Below are positions 1-5,943 of a stretch of DNA of 5,943 bases, one piece after another. The DNA comes from an uncultured Clostridia bacterium (lineage in GTDB: Bacteria > Bacillota > Clostridia > Christensenellales > Aristaeellaceae). The DNA lies in contig CAKTYE010000107.1 of NCBI GenBank assembly GCA_934631985.1, forward strand, positions 1 to 5,943, read 5' to 3'. The position numbers and the translations under genes were made by a program. Under the pieces are notes generated by a model. It saw only the letters and a list, made by a program, of their open reading frames with translations. It searched no databases and was not told the DNA's origin. Every line of letters begins with the position of its first letter. Positions within the stretch are counted from its first letter, which is position 1.

Positions 1-323
1 TCTCCGCTCATGGTCAGAATCCGATCAAGATGCTCCGACCAGTCCTGCATGGTCATTGCCTGCTCCCGCTCCGCCTGCCGTTCTGCAAAATCCAGATAGG
101 CAAATTTTGCCCACACTGCCTCTTTTCGAAGCTCACCTTCTTTGAAAATATTTCGCACATGCTTGCCAATCACACTTCGATCACGCTGAAACAACTCAGT
201 CATCTGGTCAATGGACAACCAAACCGTATCGCCATCAAAGGTTGTCTCGATTTTTGTCATTCCATCTGCTGTTGTATAGATCATCATCCCAGACTGATTC
301 TTGTCTTTATTATTCCCATTCAT
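1..323 (-). CDS. RhuM-like protein, 5' part only, probably internally deleted
   Basis: The reading frame is open from ATG at 321-323 to the window edge, giving 107 full codons and no stop. A GGAG at 332-335 lies 8 nt before the ATG. Residues about 33-75 (TVWLSIDQMTELFQRD, GKHVRNIFKEGEL, AKFA) match from memory the N-terminal block of RhuM-family proteins, a family of unproven function often found in mobile or accessory DNA. Residues 76-107 (YLDFAERQAE, MTMQDWSEHLDRIL) match the C-terminal block of the same family. The roughly 200 residues that usually lie between them, including the YYNLD..ISVGYRV segment, are missing, so this looks like an in-frame internal deletion with the join at about 93-107. 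The DNA is more AT-rich than its neighbours, which fits acquired sequence. It follows rlmD in the same direction after 45 bp. The family call is fairly secure; the deletion is inferred from family memory. Confidence 0.65.
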   Translation of the reverse strand, partial: MNGNNKDKNQSGMMIYTTADGMTKIETTFDGDTVWLSIDQMTELFQRDRSVIGKHVRNIFKEGELRKEAVWAKFAYLDFAERQAEREQAMTMQDWSEHLDRILTMSG

Positions 324-350
324 ACCATCTACTCCGGCAAGTGTATATAC

Positions 351-386
351 CTCAATACAGGGCCACTTTTATCGCCCTGCATTGAG
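351..386 (-). other. 13-bp-arm stem-loop at the 3' end of rlmD, no T-tract
   Basis: Arms 351-363 (CTCAATACAGGGC) and 374-386 (GCCCTGCATTGAG) pair across a 10-nt loop that contains the rlmD stop codon. In the minus-strand RNA the single A/C mismatch becomes a G-U wobble, so all 13 positions pair. The downstream flank on that strand (GTATATACAC) lacks a U-run, so it is not a standard intrinsic terminator. It may be an mRNA 3'-end stabiliser, or a terminator whose U-tract was lost when the rhuM-like DNA joined at about 350. Confidence 0.6.
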
Positions 387-1544
387 CTTGGACAAAAGCA
401 CCACCGTCTCCACATGCTCCGTGCAGGGGAACATATCCACTGGCACCGCCGTCTCTGCCCGATACCCCCCACTGCACAGCACCGCCACGTCCCGCGCAAG
501 CGTCTCGGGGTTGCAGGATACATAAACGATCTTCTTCGGCCCCAGCGTCAGCAGCGAGCGCAGGAAGGACATATCGCTACCAGCCCGCGGCGGGTCCATG
601 ATGACCACATCAGGTGCGTTCCCCTCCCGTGCCTGCTTCACCATGTAGCGTCCTGCATCCTCGCAGATAAACGCTGCATTCTCCACGCCGTTGCGCCGCG
701 CATTCTCCTTTGCATCGCGCACTGCGTCCGCGTTCAGCTCTACGCCGACCAGCCGCGCAATGTGATCCGATGCGCACAGGCCGATGGTGCCTGTGCCACA
801 GTAAGCGTCCAGCACCGTTTCCTTGCCCGTGAAGCCCGCCAGACGGATTGCCGTTTCATACAGCACCTCCGCCTGCTGCGCGTTCACCTGGTAAAACGAC
901 TGGGGCGAAATGCGGAACCGCTTGCCACACAGCTCGTCTTCCAAATAGCCCGGGCCGAAAAGTACTGTCTCCCGCTTGCCCAGCACCATGCTGGTCTGAC
1001 GGTTGTTTTCGTTCAGCACCAGGCTGGTGATCTCCGGGCAGCGTGCGCGAAGGGCCTCCACAAACGCCCGCTTCCCCGGCATTTCCAGGCTGGTGGCGAC
1101 CAGCACCACCAGCATCTCCCCCGTGAACTGTCCTGTGCGAATCAGCACATGCCTAAGAAAGCCCCGGTGCGTATATTCATTGTAAACCCGCAGCTTGAAT
1201 GCCGGAAGCAGCTCCACAATGGTCTGAATCACCCGATCTGCGCGTTCGTCCTCGATCAGGCAGTGCTTCACCGGCACCACCCGATGCGTCCCCGCCGCAT
1301 ATACGCCGGAGACGGGCGTTCCCCGCTTGTCCACTGCAAGCACCGCATGCACCTTGTTGCGATAATGGAAGGGATTCTTCATGCCCTTGATAGGCTCCAC
1401 CCGGCAATAGGGCGCCAGCAGCTCCTCCACCATCGTCTGCTTATGCTGAAGCTGCTGGGCATAGCTCATGCGGTTGAGTTGACAGCCGCCGCACCGGGCT
1501 GCCACGGGGCAGAGAAAACGTTGATCCTTCGCGCGTTGGGCCAT
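369..1544 (-). CDS. rlmD: 23S rRNA (uracil-C5)-methyltransferase, RlmD/RlmCD type
   Basis: This 391-residue protein is a SAM-dependent m5U methyltransferase of 23S rRNA (U1939, and possibly U747 as in Gram-positive RlmCD enzymes). Visible features are: likely 4Fe-4S cysteines C12, C18, C21 (CPVAARCGGC) and C95; the SFYQVN motif at 216-221; SAM motif I VLDAYCGTGTIGL at 244-256; DPPR at 317-320; the catalytic cysteine C344 in YVSCNPETLARD; and the base E379 in EHVETVVLL. The cluster cysteines begin at residue 12, so the N-terminal TRAM domain of E. coli RlmD is absent. The start is firm: ATG at 1542-1544 has AAGGAGA at 1554-1560, and an in-frame TGA lies just upstream. The gene is divergent from the oxidoreductase. 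U1939-only versus dual U747/U1939 specificity cannot be decided from sequence alone. An uncharacterised RumA-family paralogue is the main alternative. Confidence 0.93.
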   Translation of the reverse strand: MAQRAKDQRFLCPVAARCGGCQLNRMSYAQQLQHKQTMVEELLAPYCRVEPIKGMKNPFHYRNKVHAVLAVDKRGTPVSGVYAAGTHRVVPVKHCLIEDERADRVIQTIVELLPAFKLRVYNEYTHRGFLRHVLIRTGQFTGEMLVVLVATSLEMPGKRAFVEALRARCPEITSLVLNENNRQTSMVLGKRETVLFGPGYLEDELCGKRFRISPQSFYQVNAQQAEVLYETAIRLAGFTGKETVLDAYCGTGTIGLCASDHIARLVGVELNADAVRDAKENARRNGVENAAFICEDAGRYMVKQAREGNAPDVVIMDPPRAGSDMSFLRSLLTLGPKKIVYVSCNPETLARDVAVLCSGGYRAETAVPVDMFPCTEHVETVVLLSKLNAGR

Positions 1545-1571
1545 TTTACCGTATCTCCTTCAGGCAGCTTC

Positions 1572-1600
1572 TCGACAAAGCCGCCGCGTCATGGTATCAT
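1572..1600 (+). promoter_or_regulatory. Predicted sigma-A promoter of the oxidoreductase gene
   Basis: The -35 element TCGACA (1572-1577) and the -10 element TATCAT (1595-1600) each match consensus at 5 of 6 positions, with a 17-bp spacer. The predicted start near 1607 leaves an 80-nt leader before the ATG at 1687. Confidence 0.5.
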
Positions 1601-1623
1601 AGATCACACGGAAAGTATACCAT
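1591..1623. promoter_or_regulatory. Inverted repeat spanning both divergent -10 elements
   Basis: ATGGTAT (1591-1597) and its exact reverse complement ATACCAT (1617-1623) flank a 19-bp centre. Each arm overlaps one of the two opposing -10 boxes. It could be an operator, or it could simply result from two similar GGTAT-type -10 regions facing each other. Confidence 0.35.
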
Positions 1624-1643
1624 CGTTCAAGCCCCCGCGTCAA
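1614..1643 (-). promoter_or_regulatory. Predicted sigma-A promoter of rlmD
   Basis: Read on the minus strand, TTGACG (1638-1643) and TATACT (1614-1619) are separated by 18 bp. The predicted start near 1607 nearly coincides with that of the opposing promoter. The leader to the rlmD ATG is about 60 nt and contains its AAGGAGA ribosome binding site. Confidence 0.5.
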
Positions 1644-1686
1644 TGCGCGGCAGGCAGTGCAGCAAACACGAAAGGAAGAAACGCTT

Positions 1687-2679
1687 ATGATGAACGTCGG
1701 CATTCTCGGTGCAGGCCACATCGCCTGCAAAATGGCGGATACTCTCCGCAAAATGAAGCAGCAGGGCGAGCGCGTCACCCTTTACGCCGTGGCCTCCCGC
1801 AGCCTGGAAAAGGCTGAGGCCTTTGCCCATGCGGAGGGCGCGGTGCGGGCCTACGGCTCCTACGAGGAGCTGGTGAACGACCCCGCCGTTGATCTGGTTT
1901 ATGTCGCTACGCCCCATTCCCACCATGCCCAGCACATGGAGCTGTGCCTTCAGCATGGCAAGCCTGTGCTGTGTGAAAAGGCCTTCACCGCCAATGCCGC
2001 CCAGGCAGAGCATATCCTTGCACTCAGCCAGGAAAAGAAGCTGCTGGTGGCAGAAGCCATCTGGACCCGCTACATGCCCATTCGCACCATGATCGACGAG
2101 GCTCTTGCCAATGGAGCCATCGGCGAGCCGTGCCTGCTGACCGCCAACCTGGGCTACGCCATCCGCAATAAGGAGCGCCTGCATCTGCCGGAGCTGGCGG
2201 GCGGCGCGTTGTTGGATGTGGGCGTGTATGTGCTGAACTTTGCCGCCATGCACTTCGGCACGGACGTACAGCGCATGGAAAGCAGCGTTGTTAAAATGGA
2301 CAGCGGTGTAGACCTTTCCGAGTCCATCACCCTGCACTACGCGGACGGGCGCATGGCTAACCTGATAGCCAGCGCGGCCTGCAATACCTCCCGTCAATGC
2401 TGGATCTACGGCACAAACGGCTGCATGGTCATCGACAATGTGAACGATCCCCTGCGTGTAGAGATCTACCCCAACGCCCGCGAGCGTCTGGAGCCTTCCC
2501 GCATCATCGAAGCTCCCGCACAGCTGACCGGCTTTGAGTATGAGGTCGCCTCCTGCATGCGTGCGCTGGAACGCGGCGACATCGAATGTCCCGAAATGCC
2601 CCATGCGGAAACACTGCGCATGATGCGCTGGATGGACGCACTGCGCAAGGACTGGGGCGTTAAATATCCCTTCGAATAA
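1687..2679 (+). CDS. Gfo/Idh/MocA-family NAD(P)-dependent oxidoreductase
   Basis: This 330-residue cytoplasmic dehydrogenase has an N-terminal Rossmann fold (residues about 3-120) with the dinucleotide motif GILGAGHIA at 5-13, followed by TPHSHHAQH at 75-83 and the family's cofactor/catalytic lysine K98 in CEKAFT. The C-terminal substrate domain carries LLDVGVY, with D177 and Y181 placed as in dihydrodiol dehydrogenase and glucose-fructose oxidoreductase relatives. That suggests a sugar, polyol or diol substrate, but the actual one is unknown. A GTG at 1657 is also in frame. The ATG at 1687 is preferred because AAGGAAG at 1672-1678 sits at the right distance and the protein then begins MMNVGILGAG, as family members do. 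The next codon is also ATG (1690). The gene has its own promoter, stands alone, is divergent from rlmD and converges on clpB with a shared terminator. No pathway neighbours are visible. Confidence 0.9.
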   Translation: MMNVGILGAGHIACKMADTLRKMKQQGERVTLYAVASRSLEKAEAFAHAEGAVRAYGSYEELVNDPAVDLVYVATPHSHHAQHMELCLQHGKPVLCEKAFTANAAQAEHILALSQEKKLLVAEAIWTRYMPIRTMIDEALANGAIGEPCLLTANLGYAIRNKERLHLPELAGGALLDVGVYVLNFAAMHFGTDVQRMESSVVKMDSGVDLSESITLHYADGRMANLIASAACNTSRQCWIYGTNGCMVIDNVNDPLRVEIYPNARERLEPSRIIEAPAQLTGFEYEVASCMRALERGDIECPEMPHAETLRMMRWMDALRKDWGVKYPFE

Positions 2680-2690
2680 AACCGCACAGC

Positions 2691-2740
2691 AAAAAAGCAT
2701 CCGCCATGCAGGAATTTTCCTGCACAACGGATGCTTTTTT
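2691..2740. terminator. Bidirectional intrinsic terminator between oxidoreductase gene and clpB
   Basis: Outer arms AAAAAAGCATCCG (2691-2703) and CGGATGCTTTTTT (2728-2740) are perfectly complementary. Inside them GCAGGA (2708-2713) pairs with TCCTGC (2718-2723). An A-run on one side and a T-run on the other give a GC-rich stem followed by a U-tract on both strands. This suits the two convergent genes, whose stops lie 11 nt (2679) and 6 nt (2747) away. Confidence 0.9.
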
Positions 2741-2746
2741 ATTTGC

Positions 2747-5341
<2,595 letters not shown>

Positions 5342-5384
5342 AAGCGTGCCTCCTTTTGGCAGGTACTGGGTCTCCGTCTGTCTG

Positions 5385-5401
5385 TTTGACTTTCTTTGAC
5401 C
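5385..5401 (-). promoter_or_regulatory. CtsR operator of clpB
   Basis: Read on the minus strand the site is GGTCAAA-GAA-AGTCAAA, an exact fit to the CtsR heptad direct repeat (A/G)GTCAAA-NAN-(A/G)GTCAAA. It lies about 5-21 nt downstream of the predicted clpB start, where bound CtsR would block initiation or escape. It implies heat-shock derepression and a CtsR gene elsewhere in the genome. No CIRCE (HrcA) element was seen. Confidence 0.88.
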
Positions 5402-5412
5402 TTTCGTCAGCT

Positions 5413-5440
5413 ATTATACACGTCTTCTTTTCTTTGTCAA
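5413..5440 (-). promoter_or_regulatory. Consensus sigma-A promoter of clpB with AT-rich upstream tract
   Basis: Read on the minus strand, TTGACA (5435-5440) and TATAAT (5413-5418) are both perfect consensus with a 16-bp spacer. The A/T-rich stretch at about 5451-5471 sits where an UP element would be. The predicted start is near 5406, giving a leader of about 65 nt that contains the CtsR box. A strong promoter under tight repression fits a stress gene. Confidence 0.88.
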
Positions 5441-5512
5441 GGGGTGACAGCAAAATTTTTTCAATTTTTTCTCACCGATCCAAATCGCCCCCACCGCCCC
5501 TGAAAAATCAGG

Positions 5513-5541
5513 TTGTTCTTTTCCCGCGAATGTGCTATAAT
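5513..5541 (+). promoter_or_regulatory. Extended -10 promoter of the tRNA-Arg/insert array
   Basis: TATAAT (5536-5541) is preceded by TG at 5533-5534, giving an extended -10. TTGTTC (5513-5518), 17 bp upstream, is a weak -35. The predicted start near 5548 leaves a leader of about 10 nt before the tRNA at 5558, normal for a tRNA gene. The array is therefore probably transcribed from the native tRNA promoter. Confidence 0.75.
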
Positions 5542-5557
5542 CCATGTATTGCCATAA

Positions 5558-5596
5558 GTCCCAGTAGCTCAGCTGGATAGAGCACACGCCTCCTAA
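5558..5596 (+). tRNA. tRNA-Arg(CCT) 5' half, interrupted after the anticodon loop
   Basis: All landmarks of a tRNA 5' half are present in order: 7-nt acceptor strand GTCCCAG (5558-5564); T8 A9; D-stem GCTC/GAGC (5567-5570, 5580-5583) around a loop with G18G19 at 5575-5576; anticodon-stem strand CACGC (5585-5589); and loop CTCCTAA (5590-5596) with anticodon CCT at 5592-5594. The next bases, TAAGA, cannot complete the stem, which needs GCGTG. No T-arm and no acceptor partner CTGGGAC occurs anywhere up to 5838. A strong promoter upstream suggests this was the native AGG-decoding tRNA gene. As seen, it would need splicing to, or a 3' half from, sequence outside the window to be functional. Group I introns are known in tRNA-Arg(CCU) of other bacteria at the anticodon loop. 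Confidence 0.8.
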
Positions 5597-5837
5597 TAAG
5601 AAGTCGGACTGCCGCCTGAATTGAGCGACCGGATAGCAAGATTCCTCCTGATTTCGTCCGATTTTCCCTCCCAGAGCTACCGCCAAACTGCTAACATCAG
5701 GCGGAAGATGAAGGGCTCGTGAAAGTCGAACACGCCGCCCGCAGTTAGACAGCTAACGCGGAAAGCCTGGATTACTTCCCTCGGTCAGGAAGACCGAAAA
5801 GCTCGAAAGCCTTGTGAAATAAGGATTTCGAGGACAT
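5597..5837 (+). ncRNA. Structured RNA inserted in tRNA-Arg, group I-intron-like fold (candidate)
   Basis: These 241 nt have no credible ORF but many long-range complements. CCGCCTGA (5612-5619) pairs with TCAGGCGG (5697-5704). CTGCTAAC (5688-5695) pairs with GTTAG-a-CAG (5744-5752) with a bulged A5749. A hairpin at 5713-5740 (GGGC/GCCC and CGTG/CACG) lies between. This crossed order equals P3, P7, P3', P8, P7' of a group I intron. CGG-a-TAGC (5630-5637) with GCTACCG (5676-5682) could be P4-P6-like, and hairpins 5781-5797 and 5802-5832 would be P9-like. Size and position in the anticodon loop also fit tRNA group I introns; if cutting follows the anticodon, the intron starts at 5595. Against this, no clear P1/guide sequence, no GACTA...TAGTC core words and no 3' exon were found. 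It may be a degenerate or divergent intron, or another RNA class. Confidence 0.45.
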
Positions 5838-5876
5838 GGTCCCGTACCTCAGCAGGATAGAGGGTCCGCCTCCTAA
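5838..5876 (+). tRNA. Second, divergent tRNA-Arg(CCT)-like 5' half
   Basis: The same layout and length as the first copy are seen: acceptor strand GGTCCCG (5838-5844), T8 A9, D-stem CCTC/GAGG (5847-5850, 5860-5863), loop with GG at 5855-5856, anticodon-stem strand TCCGC (5865-5869), and loop CTCCTAA (5870-5876) with anticodon CCT. The D-stem has swapped a G-C pair for C-G relative to copy 1, so the arm is conserved as structure rather than sequence. No promoter is seen directly upstream; the insert's terminal hairpin ends 6 nt before it, so it is probably cotranscribed. The 3' half is not in the window. It could be a real second tRNA with an intron, or a tRNA mimic within a repeat. Confidence 0.65.
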
Positions 5877-5943
5877 TAAGAAGTCGGACTGCCGCCTGAA
5901 TTGAGCGACCGGATAGCAAGATTCCTCCTGATTTCGTCCGATT
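5877..5943 (+). ncRNA. Second copy of the structured insert, cut by the window end
   Basis: This is identical to 5597-5663, the first 67 nt of insert 1, including the 5' P3 strand. In this copy only, GTCCG at 5864-5868 in the preceding half can also pair with CGGAC at 5885-5889, bridging exon and insert. The rest lies beyond the window. Confidence 0.55.

Larger units (their letters stand above)
5558..5943 (+). repeat. Tandem array with 280-bp period, tRNA 5' half plus insert (second unit truncated)
   Basis: Bases 5587-5663 and 5867-5943 are identical over 77 nt at an offset of exactly 280. The preceding tRNA-like halves start at 5558 and 5838, also 280 apart. Within the 39-nt halves the copies differ at many positions upstream of 5587 but keep tRNA layout. 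The array thus has a constant insert and a variable head. The second copy runs to the window end, so the number of units is unknown. Confidence 0.9.

Noticed and set aside
1657..1686. GTG start 10 codons upstream for the oxidoreductase
   Set aside because: The extra residues (MQQTRKEETL) include the ribosome binding site of the better-placed ATG at 1687, and family members begin just before the Rossmann beta strand.
30..1817. 595-codon plus-strand open frame antisense to rlmD
   Set aside because: It mirrors the well-supported rlmD and runs into the oxidoreductase out of frame. Its composition (many His, Arg, Leu, Cys) is typical of the antisense of GC-rich coding DNA, and no family resemblance was seen.
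1627..2727. 366-codon minus-strand frame opposite the oxidoreductase
   Set aside because: It is antisense to a clear Gfo/Idh/MocA protein, reads through the bidirectional terminator and has no recognised family.
5499..5512. CCTGA-AAAA-TCAGG hairpin before the tRNA promoter
   Set aside because: The stem is only 5 bp and abuts the -35 element, with no transcript upstream on the plus strand to terminate. It is probably chance.
5414..5686. 90-residue minus-strand frame across the clpB promoter and tRNA
   Set aside because: It overlaps a consensus promoter and a tRNA half on the other strand. No ribosome binding site was noted and the protein matches nothing known to me.
5597..5837. Group II intron
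   Set aside because: There is no GTGYG start and no domain V with an AGC triad, and 241 nt is too short for a complete group II intron. The 5802-5832 hairpin only superficially resembles domain VI.
5597..5837. tmRNA, RNase P RNA or a permuted tRNA
   Set aside because: The conserved tmRNA and RNase P core words are absent. No tRNA 3' half lies upstream of either 5' half, as a permuted tRNA would require.
5587..5943. CRISPR array or integrase attachment-site duplication
   Set aside because: The repeat is far too long for CRISPR. The tRNA break is at the anticodon loop and the 3' half is not restored, unlike a typical tRNA att site.

Overview
The window looks like chromosomal DNA of a fairly GC-rich member of the Bacillota (Clostridia-like). 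The signs are strong AGGAGG-type ribosome binding sites, a match to the CtsR heat-shock operator in front of clpB, a short RlmD/RlmCD-type rRNA methyltransferase with no TRAM domain, and consensus sigma-A promoters. The exact lineage cannot be read from the sequence.

Layout from left to right. (1) 1-323, minus strand: the start of a RhuM-like gene cut by the window edge. Its N-terminal block appears to be joined directly to the family's C-terminal block, as if about 200 residues were deleted in frame. (2) 351-386: a 13-bp-arm hairpin at the end of rlmD with no T-tract. (3) 369-1544, minus strand: 23S rRNA m5U methyltransferase (RlmD/RlmCD type). (4) 1545-1686: a divergent intergenic region where two face-to-face promoters share an inverted repeat. 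(5) 1687-2679, plus strand: a Gfo/Idh/MocA-family oxidoreductase. (6) 2691-2740: a bidirectional terminator between convergent genes. (7) 2747-5341, minus strand: ClpB disaggregase, with a near-ideal sigma-A promoter and a CtsR box just downstream of the predicted transcription start. (8) 5513-5943, plus strand: an extended -10 promoter followed by the 5' half of a tRNA-Arg(CCT) gene.

Region 8 is the unusual part. The tRNA is broken exactly after the anticodon loop by about 241 nt of non-coding, highly foldable sequence. Exactly 280 bp downstream comes a second, different tRNA-like 5' half, also ending in the CTCCTAA anticodon loop and followed by the same insert, identical for 77 nt to the end of the window. 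No tRNA 3' half is visible between them. The two 5' halves differ in sequence but keep the tRNA D-arm through a compensatory base-pair change. The insert can fold into a pseudoknot with the order P3-P7-P3'-P8-P7', which is the core order of group I introns. However, the usual group I consensus words and a P1 helix were not found. The best reading is a tandem array of tRNA-Arg(CCT) 5' halves carrying a group I-like or otherwise undescribed structured RNA. It probably continues past the window.

The other genes are ordinary housekeeping genes: rRNA modification, a sugar/diol-type oxidoreductase of unknown substrate, and heat-shock proteostasis. They show no functional link to the array beyond clpB being divergent from it.
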